DNA of 64,000 nucleotides, taken from contig CALLXE010000025.1 in the NCBI GenBank assembly GCA_938015875.1, positions 1 through 64,000 on the forward strand, read 5' to 3'. Under the pieces are notes generated by a model. That model had not been told where the DNA came from. It saw nothing but the letters and a program-made list of their open reading frames with translations, and made no database searches. Positions 1 to 10,697 of the stretch are shown piece after piece (position 1 is the first letter of the stretch; each line of letters begins with the position of its first letter). Origin of the DNA: an uncultured Robiginitomaculum sp. (lineage in GTDB: Bacteria; Pseudomonadota; Alphaproteobacteria; Caulobacterales; Maricaulaceae). The position numbers and the translations under genes were made by a program.

Positions 1-89
1 TGATGTATTCTGATACATGACTTGACTGGACAACGAAGCTACGCAATCGTCCATGTACGTTGATACATATTGAATGATTGGAGAGCACA

Positions 90-1058
90 TTGCTCACAGC
101 CTCTAAACAAACCACCGGACTTAAACCTTCAGCTCTGAAAACTGCGCTGCTCGCCCTCGCAGTTTCCTGCTCACTCTCACTGACCGGATGCGGAGAGCCC
201 TTATCAGATTTGGATAAGAAAGTGCTTCGCGCTGAAAAAGATCTTAAGCGGTCGCAGAAAGAGCTCGCCAAAATGAAACGGCGTAACCCTCAGCTGTTCG
301 TTGTGGATGGGCGATCTGAAAAACAACAAATTGAAATGCTGATCAGGTCCAAAGATTGGAAGACCGTTAAGTCGGTATATGAACGTTTAGCAGATCTTGA
401 GTTAGACCTCGGTGATTATCCCGCTGACCTTGAAGCAAGACTGGTCGAGATTGTCAGCGCTATGCCCGCGGCGCAGCTCGAAAACAACCACCTGGGATAC
501 AGCTTCCTTGCAACCATAAACCCAAGCCATACAATTTATCAGGAAAAAGCTAATACCTACAAAAGCAAACTAATGGCTCAAGCCGAAGCAGCCGTTTCCC
601 GGCTAAAAACCAATCATGACAAAATCGAGGACATCCATTGGTATCATCACCCGAAGGAGCCCACATCAACGTCCGTTTACTTTTATATAGGCAAAAGACC
701 GGGCGGGCAGCCATGGTTGAGGCTAAGAGGCCGTTACACATCAAAGCACGGATGGTTGTTCGTGAATAAAATTACAGCTTGGACTGACGGAGAAACGTCA
801 GGGTTTCTGAACGGGCCTTTTGAGCGGCGAAACACATCCCGGGTTTGGGAGTGGCAGGACCTGACCCCTTCTCCGTCACAAGTCAGTACGATGCGAAGCC
901 TCGGACACGCGAATGAAAGCATCCTAAGGTTTGAAGGCGAAAACCGTAACTTCGACCTCACACTTACGAAACAAAACAAGAAAGGAATCCTCGAAGTCCT
1001 GGAAGCCTATGAGGCGCTGCAAACCTTTGAGAGATATAATTCAGTTGAGAAACAATAG
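90..1058 (+). CDS. Unrecognised lipoprotein with a short coiled coil
   Basis: I do not recognise this family with certainty. The protein has a lipoprotein signal peptide: a basic N-terminus, a hydrophobic run at about residues 15-31, and a lipobox LTGC with Cys34 as the lipidated residue. Residues about 39-65 are rich in Lys, Glu and Leu and look like a short coiled coil. The C-terminal half contains IHWYHH, VYFYIGKRPGG, WLRLRGRY and GWLFVNK, a pattern I associate with small beta-rich hypothetical domains seen on phages and mobile DNA. I chose the TTG at 90 because GGAGAG lies at 80-85, five bases upstream; an in-frame TTG at 78 would add four residues. No partner gene is visible inside the window, and the surroundings are AT-rich. 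Confidence 0.75.
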   Translation: MLTASKQTTGLKPSALKTALLALAVSCSLSLTGCGEPLSDLDKKVLRAEKDLKRSQKELAKMKRRNPQLFVVDGRSEKQQIEMLIRSKDWKTVKSVYERLADLELDLGDYPADLEARLVEIVSAMPAAQLENNHLGYSFLATINPSHTIYQEKANTYKSKLMAQAEAAVSRLKTNHDKIEDIHWYHHPKEPTSTSVYFYIGKRPGGQPWLRLRGRYTSKHGWLFVNKITAWTDGETSGFLNGPFERRNTSRVWEWQDLTPSPSQVSTMRSLGHANESILRFEGENRNFDLTLTKQNKKGILEVLEAYEALQTFERYNSVEKQ

Positions 1059-1425
1059 GTATACTCAATGGTTTTTTGAAAACTAAACTCATTCAATAAC
1101 GTCGTAAATCGCTCTATACTGAACAAGAAAACTCGAGCGCAGGGGTGAATATAAAGGAAACTTCCACTGAATTCACAAATAAAAAATCAGAAATGCAAAA
1201 TCTTAATTTTATAAGATTGCAATCTCATGAAATTAAGATCGCAACAAATTCAATAAATTACAGATTTTTAAAAACTTTAGGGGTCAAGCATGTCTGAAAA
1301 AACCCGGCCTGTGTCAACCCGTAGAAAAATAAATAATTTAAACTCACATTTCCATTTGCTCTGCTGTGAAAAATGTACTCCATGGGTAGAGGTCTGCCAA
1401 TCACGGCACAGCAATGGAGAAACCC
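1059..1425. other. AT-rich gap with a 40-bp palindrome
   Basis: This gap of more than 360 bases has no convincing gene. It is clearly richer in A and T than the rest of the window. Its main feature is a near-perfect inverted repeat at 1200-1239, listed separately. The minus-strand open frames here have no ribosome binding site and run into the coding strand of the ParB-like gene, so I treat them as chance. Confidence 0.6.
1200..1239. repeat. 40-bp near-perfect palindrome
   Basis: The left half (1200-1219) and the reverse complement of the right half (1220-1239) agree at 18 of 20 positions. The centre is a perfect 12-bp palindrome AGATTGCAATCT (1214-1225), flanked by four-base arms with two mismatches and then by perfect 10-bp arms ATCTTAATTT and AAATTAAGAT. 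No T-tract follows directly on either strand, so it is not a standard intrinsic terminator. It could be an operator, a cruciform or resolution site, or a folded RNA. Confidence 0.85.
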
Positions 1426-1923
1426 ATGAAAGACCTCAAAATTGAAATTATTGAAATTTCCAAACTCAAGCCTTGGGCCAATAATGCCCGAACCCATTCC
1501 AAGAAACAAATTAAACAAATAGCCGCCAGCATCACGGAGTACGGATTTACTAACCCCGTTCTTATTGATGACAAGGGAAACATCATCGCGGGCCACGGCC
1601 GGGTGGAAGCAGCAAAACTATTGGGAATGGACACAGTGCCCTGTATCACGCTTCCGCCGATGAGTGAGGCCCGGAAGCGCGCTTACGGTATTGCCGATAA
1701 CAAGCTGGCCTTAAATGCAGGCTGGGATCTCGACATGCTGTCTTTGGAGCTTGAGGGCATTGTTCTTGATGACCCGAGCTTTGATATTGAGCTGACAGGG
1801 TTTTCATTTGGGGAGATTGATTTGGTTATGGATGAAGTCTCGCCTGAAGAGCCGGATAACCCCGAGGATGACCTGCCAATGTTATGGTCAGAGCAGCGCG
1901 CAAAACTTGGCTTTCCGGCTTAA
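1426..1923 (+). pseudogene. ParB-like domain remnant of a ParB-methylase fusion
   Basis: The 165-residue product is a ParB/sulfiredoxin-type N-terminal domain. It shows the LKPWANNARTHS opening, IIAGHGR at residues 53-59 and the RAYGIADNKLALNAGWD segment. In phage and plasmid relatives this domain is followed by an N4/N6 DNA methylase domain beginning near a GDLWxLGxH motif. Here the frame stops after an acidic linker and a short unrelated tail, and no methylase motif follows, so the gene looks truncated. The start is ATG 1426, because GGAGA at 1416-1420 lies five bases upstream; ATG 1414 overlaps that site. The stop lies about 200 bases from the 3' end of tRNA-Ala, which suggests the scarred edge of an integrated element. 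A functional free-standing ParB-like protein cannot be excluded. Confidence 0.7.
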
Positions 1924-2095
1924 TCCAACAGCATAGTAATGCATCGCGGGATCCGGGAAGGGGGCAGTGTAATTGGCCAGAGAGACTGAGGGGCCAAATG
2001 AGCCCAGTTTGGGCCCGACCGCCGTCTCTGCAGACCTATAGTGAGTCTCACATACGGCTAAGCCTCGGAAACTACGTAATAATTTCAAGAGAGAT
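1924..2095. other. Short non-coding gap between ParB remnant and tRNA-Ala
   Basis: No gene is supported here. The stretch has small inverted repeats, for example CAGAGA near 1979 facing TCTCTG near 2025, and GC-rich arms near 1990-2015, which could fold. It is the likely junction between transferred DNA on the left and the conserved chromosome on the right. Confidence 0.4.
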
Positions 2096-2122
2096 AAAAA
2101 TGGGGGTTCGCCTAGCGAACCC
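2096..2122 (-). terminator. Intrinsic terminator of tRNA-Ala
   Basis: A perfect 8-bp stem (GGGTTCGC 2104-2111, GCGAACCC 2115-2122) with loop CTA is followed on the minus strand by a T-run (A-run 2096-2100 on the plus strand). It starts two bases past the CCA end of tRNA-Ala. Confidence 0.8.
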
Positions 2123-2123
2123 T

Positions 2124-2199
<76 letters not shown>

Positions 2200-2280
2200 G
2201 ATTGGGCGTATGGTTGCGGTGGTTTGCAAGCCTACGTTTTGGTCAGCGGGCTATGCCATAAGGCCGGGCCCGCTGCAAGT

Positions 2281-2303
2281 CCCGGCGCTATAAAAACGCC
2301 GGG
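2281..2303. terminator. GC hairpin between TIGR02300 gene and tRNA-Ala
   Basis: Arms CCCGGCG (2281-2287) and CGCCGGG (2297-2303) enclose an A-rich loop. It lies just after the stop of the minus-strand TIGR02300 gene. On the minus strand no T-run follows; on the plus strand TATTTTT does. It is probably a weak or factor-assisted terminator. Confidence 0.4.
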
Positions 2304-2309
2304 GTATTT

Positions 2310-2774
2310 TTAAATTTCGATTTCTTCGTCGTCGTCATCATCGTCACCGGTCGGCGGCAATGTGTCATCATCGTCATCGTCAGCAAGAGCCGCATCTTCG
2401 TCGTCGTCATCGTCGGTAGAGAAACCGTCCATGTCCGGCTTGTTATTGCCGCTGTCATCATCGTCGTCTTCGTCACCGCCGGAGATCAGGGCTGCATCGT
2501 CGCCGTCAAGCTCAAGCTCTTTAGCCGCAGCATCCTCGTCCTCGTCCTCGTCTTCATCCTCGTCATCGTCTTCGGAGGCCTTGGCTTTTTTCTTCGCGTC
2601 TTCTGCATCGTCGTCTTCGTAATCAGGCACGTCCGCAATAATGGTCGGCGCGACGGTTTGCGGATCGTAAGTATTGCCGCATTTAGGACAGACCGCAGGA
2701 TTCTTCGTCAGGTCGTAAAACTTGGACTCACATTCAGGACAGGTGCGTTTTTCACCCAAATCGACTTTAGCCAC
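2310..2774 (-). CDS. TIGR02300 family FYDLN-acid protein
   Basis: This 154-residue protein belongs to the alphaproteobacterial FYDLN_acid/TIGR02300 family, whose function is unknown. The N-terminus has a zinc-ribbon pattern, CPEC at residues 12-15 and CPKC at 29-32, around FYDL at 19-22 (canonical FYDLN, here FYDLT). The rest is extremely acidic, with runs of Asp and Glu encoded by GAC/GAT/GAA repeats, so that the opposite strand reads as a serine-rich false frame. I chose the GTG at 2774 (MAKVDLGEKRTC) because AGAGGA at 2781-2786 is six bases upstream and this matches family N-termini; the ATG at 2780 touches that site. It is divergent from aroA. Confidence 0.88.
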   Translation of the reverse strand: MAKVDLGEKRTCPECESKFYDLTKNPAVCPKCGNTYDPQTVAPTIIADVPDYEDDDAEDAKKKAKASEDDDEDEDEDEDEDAAAKELELDGDDAALISGGDEDDDDDSGNNKPDMDGFSTDDDDDEDAALADDDDDDTLPPTGDDDDDDEEIEI

Positions 2775-2919
2775 GTTCATTCCTCTTCGCGTAACCGGCT
2801 CTGTTTTACCGGCATTTGTCACGCAGCGGGCTTGCTTGCACCCGCGCGCATGTTTAAAGACCAAAAAAAGCTTGATTAGCGCCTCGCTGTCTCAAGTCAA
2901 CACTCAAATAGAGCATCAC

Positions 2920-4269
2920 ATGTCAAAGTCATCCCCCGCGCCCGCCGCACGCAGTCATGCCGGTGGCCCCCTGAGCGGGATTGCCCGCGCGCCGGGCGAT
3001 AAATCTATCTCACACAGGGCCATTATCCTGGGCGCTATGGCGTCTGGAACCACGCAAATTACAGGGCTTTTGGAAGGCGCCGATATCATATCCACCGCCG
3101 GGGCCATGCGCGCGTTTGGCGCAGATATCACCCGCAGCGATGACGGGACATGGACAGTAACCGGTGTCGGTCCGGCCGGCCTGAGCGCGCCGAAAAGCGA
3201 TATTGATTGCGGCAATGCGGGAACCGGCGTGCGCCTGATTATGGGCGCGGCGTCGGCCTACCCGATCACCGCAAGCTATATCGGCGATGCCAGCCTGTCC
3301 GTACGGCCTATGGGACGCGTGGTCGACCCGCTTCGTGAGATGGGCGTTGCTGCCGCCGGCGCCCCGGGCGACCGCTTGCCGATGATCATTACCGGAACGC
3401 CGGATTTAAAACCGCTGCGTTATGCGCCGCCTCATGCCAGCGCGCAGGTGAAATCTGCGATATTACTGGCCGGACTGGGCGCGACCGGTATTACTGAAGT
3501 GCGCGAAGCCCACAAAACCCGCGATCATACGGAAAACATGCTGCGGGCCTTTGGCTGCCCTGTCGAGACAATCGACAATGGCGACGGGCAGATTGTCCGC
3601 CTGACCGGACCTGCGGCCTTAACGGGAACGCGGGTCATTGTTCCGGGGGACCCGAGCAGCGCCGCGTTTTTAATGGTTGCCGCGCTTATCGTGCCGGGGT
3701 CTGATATTATAATTGAAAACGTCATGATGAACCCGACCCGCACCGGGCTGTTTGAAACTCTGACGGAAATGGGCGGCAGTATTCAGGCCGACAATTTTAA
3801 GACCTCCGGCGGCGAGGTGATTGCGGATATCCGAGTGCGATATTCCAAGCTGCACGGCATTGTCGTCCCGCCGCGCCGGGCGCCGTCAATGATTGACGAA
3901 TACCCGATCCTTTGTATGGCCGCAGCTGTCGCAAACGGCGAAACGGTTATGGACGGTATTGAAGAGCTCCGCGTGAAAGAAAGCGACCGCATTGCCGCAA
4001 CGATGGCGATTTTGCAGTCTGCGGGCGTAAAAGCGCGCGAAACAAAGACCGGCATGATCGTCACGGGCAGCCCTGCTCCGCGCGGCGGCGGACTTATCAC
4101 GACCCATCATGACCACCGCATCGCCATGAGCGCGCTGATACTCGGCCTTGTCTGCGATAACCCTATGGAGATTGATGACGCCGCCATGATCGCGACAAGT
4201 TTTCCTGACTTTTTCGATATGATGCAAACCCTCGGCGCAGATATTACGCAAACGGAGAATTCGGCATGA
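2920..4269 (+). CDS. aroA: 3-phosphoshikimate 1-carboxyvinyltransferase (EPSP synthase, class II-like)
   Basis: The enzyme transfers enolpyruvate from PEP to shikimate-3-phosphate, the sixth step of the shikimate pathway. The 449-residue sequence has PGDKSISHR near residues 25-33, GNAGT at 98-102, IGDASLSVRPMGR, SAQVKSAILLAGL, TRDHTE, PGDPSS, MNPTRTG, PSMIDEYP, EELRVKESDR and DHRIAMS. It resembles the class II enzymes typified by the Agrobacterium CP4 protein rather than the E. coli type. At the position where CP4 has the Ala that excludes glyphosate, this protein has Gly101. The start ATG 2920 gives the expected N-terminus; upstream in-frame codons run into the TIGR02300 promoter region. It overlaps cmk by four bases, so the two are co-translated. 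Confidence 0.96.
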   Translation: MSKSSPAPAARSHAGGPLSGIARAPGDKSISHRAIILGAMASGTTQITGLLEGADIISTAGAMRAFGADITRSDDGTWTVTGVGPAGLSAPKSDIDCGNAGTGVRLIMGAASAYPITASYIGDASLSVRPMGRVVDPLREMGVAAAGAPGDRLPMIITGTPDLKPLRYAPPHASAQVKSAILLAGLGATGITEVREAHKTRDHTENMLRAFGCPVETIDNGDGQIVRLTGPAALTGTRVIVPGDPSSAAFLMVAALIVPGSDIIIENVMMNPTRTGLFETLTEMGGSIQADNFKTSGGEVIADIRVRYSKLHGIVVPPRRAPSMIDEYPILCMAAAVANGETVMDGIEELRVKESDRIAATMAILQSAGVKARETKTGMIVTGSPAPRGGGLITTHHDHRIAMSALILGLVCDNPMEIDDAAMIATSFPDFFDMMQTLGADITQTENSA

Positions 4270-4898
4270 GCCGGGTTATCGCCATAGACGGGACGTTCGC
4301 CTCCGGCAAAGGAACGCTGGGAAAACGCGTTGCCGCCCATTACGGATTTAAGTATCTGGACACCGGTAAATTATACCGGGCTACGGCTTATGCCATGATG
4401 AAAGCCGAACAGGATTTAAGCGACCCGGACGCCGCCGCCAAAGCCGCCGCCGGCCTTGACGCGGGGGCCTTAAACGATCCGGCGCTGAAATCCGGGGACG
4501 TCGGCGCGGCCGCGTCAAAGATCGCTGTGCATACGCCGGTTCGCGCCGCGCTTTTGAAATTCCAACGGAACTTTGCCAAAATAAAACCGGGCGCCGTTTT
4601 GGATGGCCGCGATATCGGCACCGTTATTTGCCCGGAGGCAGACGTAAAACTTTATGTTGATGCCCGCCCGAACGTTCGCGCGCAGCGGCGCTTCAAGGAG
4701 TTGTCCGGCTACGGCGAAGACACAAGCGTCGAAATTGTCCTCGCGCAACTTATTGAGCGCGACAGCCGTGATAAATCCCGCGCGCAAGCTCCGCTAAAGG
4801 CTGCTGATGACGCGCATCTTTTGGATACAAGCGATTTGGACATTGACGGCGCGACAGCCGCCGCAATCGCCATTATCGACGCCGTTTTAGGGCGGTAG
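4266..4898 (+). CDS. cmk: (d)CMP kinase
   Basis: Cytidylate kinase phosphorylates CMP and dCMP with ATP for nucleotide salvage and DNA precursor supply. The P-loop GTFASGKGT is at residues 9-17 (usual form GPAASGKGT), followed by YLDTGKLYRA and DGRDIGT at 113-119. The C-terminus has the RDxRDKSRxxAPL lid segment. At 210 residues it has the normal length. ATG overlaps the aroA stop (ATGA), and the aroA-cmk pair is a common alphaproteobacterial order. Confidence 0.95.
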   Translation: MSRVIAIDGTFASGKGTLGKRVAAHYGFKYLDTGKLYRATAYAMMKAEQDLSDPDAAAKAAAGLDAGALNDPALKSGDVGAAASKIAVHTPVRAALLKFQRNFAKIKPGAVLDGRDIGTVICPEADVKLYVDARPNVRAQRRFKELSGYGEDTSVEIVLAQLIERDSRDKSRAQAPLKAADDAHLLDTSDLDIDGATAAAIAIIDAVLGR

Positions 4899-5006
4899 CG
4901 CCGCGCGGCCTTTTCTCTGCGTGACAAATGGCATTGATACCCATAGTTTTACGGCCTGATCGGGACACCCGGCGGGTAACAGCTAAACGCTGCGGGAGGA
5001 CTGTCA

Positions 5007-5825
5007 ATGAAACCGGAAATTTTAGCGATTTTGGGCATATTTTTGGTCTTTGTGATTGCAGAGGTAATTTTCACAAAATTCTTCTCCAAAAACGCGCAGA
5101 AAAAAGGGGATGGTTGGGTTGAGCTCATTTCGACCATTGCCCTGACCGGTTTCACCCAACCCTTCGTGCTCGGCATGGCTTACGCCGCCTGTCTGGCGAT
5201 AATCCCGCAATATCAGGACGCGCTGAAAGGCCTGAATATATTTGCGGCTTTGGCCCTGTTTTTGATCTTTGACGACATGCTGCAATATTGGTGGCATCGC
5301 GCCTCTCATACATGGGCATGGCTTTATAAGCTTCACCGCCCGCATCACAATGCCGGCTATATGAGTGTGCGTTTGGTCTATCGCAATAATCTGTTTTACT
5401 ATCTGCTTATGCCCGCCATATGGGGCTCCGGCATCTTGATTTATCTGGGCTTAGGCCGGGTTTACGCCTGTTATATTATTTTCAAACTTTTGGTGATTAC
5501 CGGTGCGCACAGTGATATTCGTTGGGACAAGACCCTCTATAAAATCAAGGCGCTGAAACCCGTTATGTGGCTCGTGCAGCGTACAATCAGCACGCCGGCG
5601 ACGCATCATGCCCATCACGGTAAACACAAATCAGACGGTATTACGCACTACCACGGCAATTACGGTAATCTTCTGTTTTTCTGGGACGTCTTGTTTGGAA
5701 CGGCAAAAATCAGCCAAGCCTATCCCGTAGAATTCGGCGTCGAAAACCTGCCGGCGACAACAGTCCGCGAGCAGCTTTTATGGCCGATATTTCGCGCCCC
5801 CAAAGACGCGCCGATTGTCGATTAA
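5007..5825 (+). CDS. Sterol desaturase / fatty acid hydroxylase family membrane enzyme
   Basis: The 272-residue protein is a membrane-bound di-iron oxygenase of the sterol desaturase/fatty acid hydroxylase superfamily. The expected histidine clusters are present: HRASH (97-101), HRPHH (110-114), an isolated His168 and HHAHH (200-204), with further His near 217-219. Hydrophobic segments at about 4-22, 45-67, 77-90 and 130-166 should place it in the cytoplasmic membrane. The substrate cannot be read from the sequence; relatives act on sterols, carotenoids or lipid chains. GGGAGGA lies about 7 bases before ATG 5007. It stands alone between cmk and gyrB on the same strand. Confidence 0.88.
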   Translation: MKPEILAILGIFLVFVIAEVIFTKFFSKNAQKKGDGWVELISTIALTGFTQPFVLGMAYAACLAIIPQYQDALKGLNIFAALALFLIFDDMLQYWWHRASHTWAWLYKLHRPHHNAGYMSVRLVYRNNLFYYLLMPAIWGSGILIYLGLGRVYACYIIFKLLVITGAHSDIRWDKTLYKIKALKPVMWLVQRTISTPATHHAHHGKHKSDGITHYHGNYGNLLFFWDVLFGTAKISQAYPVEFGVENLPATTVREQLLWPIFRAPKDAPIVD

Positions 5826-8504
<2,679 letters not shown>

Positions 8505-8536
8505 GGCCGCGCGATTTCGAACCAATAGCCCGGCTC

Positions 8537-8550
8537 TTCGATTAATCGAA
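8537..8550. repeat. 14-bp perfect palindrome after gyrB
   Basis: TTCGATTAATCGAA is a perfect palindrome 33 bases past the gyrB stop. It has no T-run and overlaps the end of a short minus-strand open frame. It could be a protein-binding site. Confidence 0.6.
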
Positions 8551-8664
8551 AAGCGCTTTGACCTTAAGCGGATTGTCGGAGATTTTTAAATCGCCGTCTT
8601 TGCGCAAGTCCGCCAAAGTTTTGATTTTAAATTCAGCGCGCCCGGCGCAGGCCGCGTCAGGGAC
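8542..8664 (-). pseudogene. Possible C-terminal gene remnant between gyrB and the S9 peptidase
   Basis: An open minus-strand stretch of 40 codons reads, near its end, LADLRKDGDLKISD and then NPLKVKALFD before TAA. The composition looks coding-like rather than random, but an in-frame stop lies just upstream, and I see no ATG, no GTG and no ribosome binding site. It may be the tail of a decayed gene. I do not recognise the family. Confidence 0.25.
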
Positions 8665-8744
8665 TTAAAAACATACACGACGACATTGCCTTATGACACG
8701 CTCGCCCTATAAAGTTGTATCGACACGTATTTATAAAGAGACCC

Positions 8745-10685
8745 ATGCGCCTTCAAACCTTCCTCGCCGCCTTTACTGCTTTTTTCACTTTATTTTTTTG
8801 CGGATTGACGCCGGCCCACGCCGCACCGCCCGCCAAGGCATTCGGGCAATTGCCGGGCGCGTATGACGCTGCAATTTCCCCGGACGGAAAACGGCTTGCG
8901 GTTATTATTAATACCAGAGGCAGCTACGCAATTTATGTTCAAAACGCAAAAGGAGAGGATGATAACCCTTGGGTTGTTTCATTGGGAGATGAGGCAAGGC
9001 CGCGCTACATCAAGTGGATCAATAATGAACGCTATGTTGTGTCCGTTCGAAAGTCAGAGAAATTCAGAGGCACGCCATTTACAACACGGTTTCTTTTCAC
9101 AGGAAATATCGAAACCCGTAAAGGGAAAATTTTGGTCAGTTCAAAACGTATTTTTCGGCAGATCAACGATACCGTCGTAGCTTGGCTGGAAGATGATCCC
9201 GATCATATCCTGATGGCGTATTCAGATGAACAATGGGACCCTTATCCAACCATTCAGAAAGTCAATGTCAATACCGGGCGTGATACGACCATAAAACGGG
9301 GCGTAGACGGCATTGAACGATGGAGCGCCGATCAGGACGGAACCCCGCGTATCGGTACAGGCCGTACAGACCGCGGCAAAGAACGCCGCATTATCTTCAA
9401 TTCTCAAACGGAGAAATGGGATAAGGTCGAGGATTATCCGGGATTGGAGGCAGACACCCAAATTTTCGGTATTTTAAAAAAAGGCACAGAACTGCTCATC
9501 GGGGACTACGCCGGTAAAAATACACTCGGGCTTTACATTTATGACCTTCGTCAAAAGAAAATCACCCGCAAAGTTTTTCATAACGACAGCTACGACACAT
9601 CCGGCGCGGTTATTAGCAAAGACGGCGAAACCATAATCGGCGCGAAGTATACCGCCGACAGTGATAAAATAGAATTGCTCGGTGAGCACGGAACGCTGCT
9701 GGATCGCCTTCGATCCAAATTTACAGATTATGACGTCAATTTTGTCGATCAGACCCAAGACAGCGAAACTGTATTGGTGGGAATGTCATCGCCTTTTGAT
9801 CCGGGGGGATTGTATATATATCACGCAGCAGATGAGAACCCGTCACAACTCGTCGCCATGTATAATGGCTTTAGCGAAGCCGACACGGGTAACATGGTCA
9901 GTGTTAAATATACGGCCCGAGACGGGGTGAAAATCCCGGCCTTTGTGACATTACCGCCCGGCGTTACGTCCCCTGACAATCTCCCCTTTATTGTATTGCC
10001 CCACGGCGGACCTTATGGCCGGGACGCCAAGCAGTTTGACTATTTTGCACAATTTTTTGCCACGCGCGGCTACGGCGTTTTGCAAATGAATTTCCGCGGC
10101 TCAGAAGGCTATGGAAAAAGCTTCTCTGACGCGGGGCGTAATAATTGGGTCATTATGCAAAATGATGTCGAAGACGGAACCCGGTGGCTGCTTGAAAAAG
10201 GCTATGCAGACCCGACGCGCACCTGCATCGCCGGTTGGTCTTATGGCGGCTACGCGGCATTAATGGGCGTATCGACGGATCCTGAGCTCTATAAATGCGC
10301 GATCGCTATGGCAGCACTGACCGATATTAACGATGCCCGCCGTGACATGCGACGCTATCGCGGCGGTCGGTATGACGTCAAAGAGTTTTTCGGTGAAGCG
10401 ATGGAAGACAGCAAAGTTCGCAAAGCCAATTCCCCTGTGCATGTCGCCGGTGCGATCAAAGTCCCCGTTTTTTTAGCCCACGGAACTCTGGATGAAAATG
10501 TGCACTACGATCAATTTACGCGAATGAAAAAGGCCTTAAATAAGGCCGGCGTCGATGCCACTTATCTGTCTTTCAAAGATGAGGATCACTACTTAACCAT
10601 ACAGAAAAACCGTGAGGACTTCTTTGTCGCGATTGAAAAATTTCTCAACCGCGTGAACGGACCGAGCGAGTATATGAAACAGTAA
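8745..10685 (+). CDS. Secreted S9 family (prolyl oligopeptidase-type) peptidase
   Basis: This is a serine peptidase of the S9 family, exported by a classical signal peptide (cleavage likely after AHA near residue 25). The first two thirds are a beta-propeller-like region with repeated SPDGK/SKDGE strands. The C-terminal alpha/beta hydrolase domain carries LPHGGPYGRD, the nucleophile Ser499 in GWSYGG, Asp583 in HGTLDENV and His615 in EDHYL. Such enzymes degrade peptides in the periplasm or act as acylaminoacyl or dipeptidyl peptidases; the exact specificity is not readable. I chose ATG 8745 because it starts the signal peptide directly behind AAAGAG; TTG 8715 would add ten residues. It converges on the UDG gene. 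Confidence 0.93.
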   Translation: MRLQTFLAAFTAFFTLFFCGLTPAHAAPPAKAFGQLPGAYDAAISPDGKRLAVIINTRGSYAIYVQNAKGEDDNPWVVSLGDEARPRYIKWINNERYVVSVRKSEKFRGTPFTTRFLFTGNIETRKGKILVSSKRIFRQINDTVVAWLEDDPDHILMAYSDEQWDPYPTIQKVNVNTGRDTTIKRGVDGIERWSADQDGTPRIGTGRTDRGKERRIIFNSQTEKWDKVEDYPGLEADTQIFGILKKGTELLIGDYAGKNTLGLYIYDLRQKKITRKVFHNDSYDTSGAVISKDGETIIGAKYTADSDKIELLGEHGTLLDRLRSKFTDYDVNFVDQTQDSETVLVGMSSPFDPGGLYIYHAADENPSQLVAMYNGFSEADTGNMVSVKYTARDGVKIPAFVTLPPGVTSPDNLPFIVLPHGGPYGRDAKQFDYFAQFFATRGYGVLQMNFRGSEGYGKSFSDAGRNNWVIMQNDVEDGTRWLLEKGYADPTRTCIAGWSYGGYAALMGVSTDPELYKCAIAMAALTDINDARRDMRRYRGGRYDVKEFFGEAMEDSKVRKANSPVHVAGAIKVPVFLAHGTLDENVHYDQFTRMKKALNKAGVDATYLSFKDEDHYLTIQKNREDFFVAIEKFLNRVNGPSEYMKQ

Positions 10686-10697
10686 GAGCCGTTCGGG

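Noticed and set aside
1-89. Direct repeat TGATACAT (11-18 and 61-68) as an operator
   Set aside because: Two eight-base repeats 50 bases apart in AT-rich DNA can occur by chance; too little context at the window edge.
2362-2622. Plus-strand serine-rich open frame
   Set aside because: It is the complement of the GAC/GAT/GAA triplet tract coding the acidic tail of the TIGR02300 protein; no ribosome site and pure Ser/Ala low complexity.
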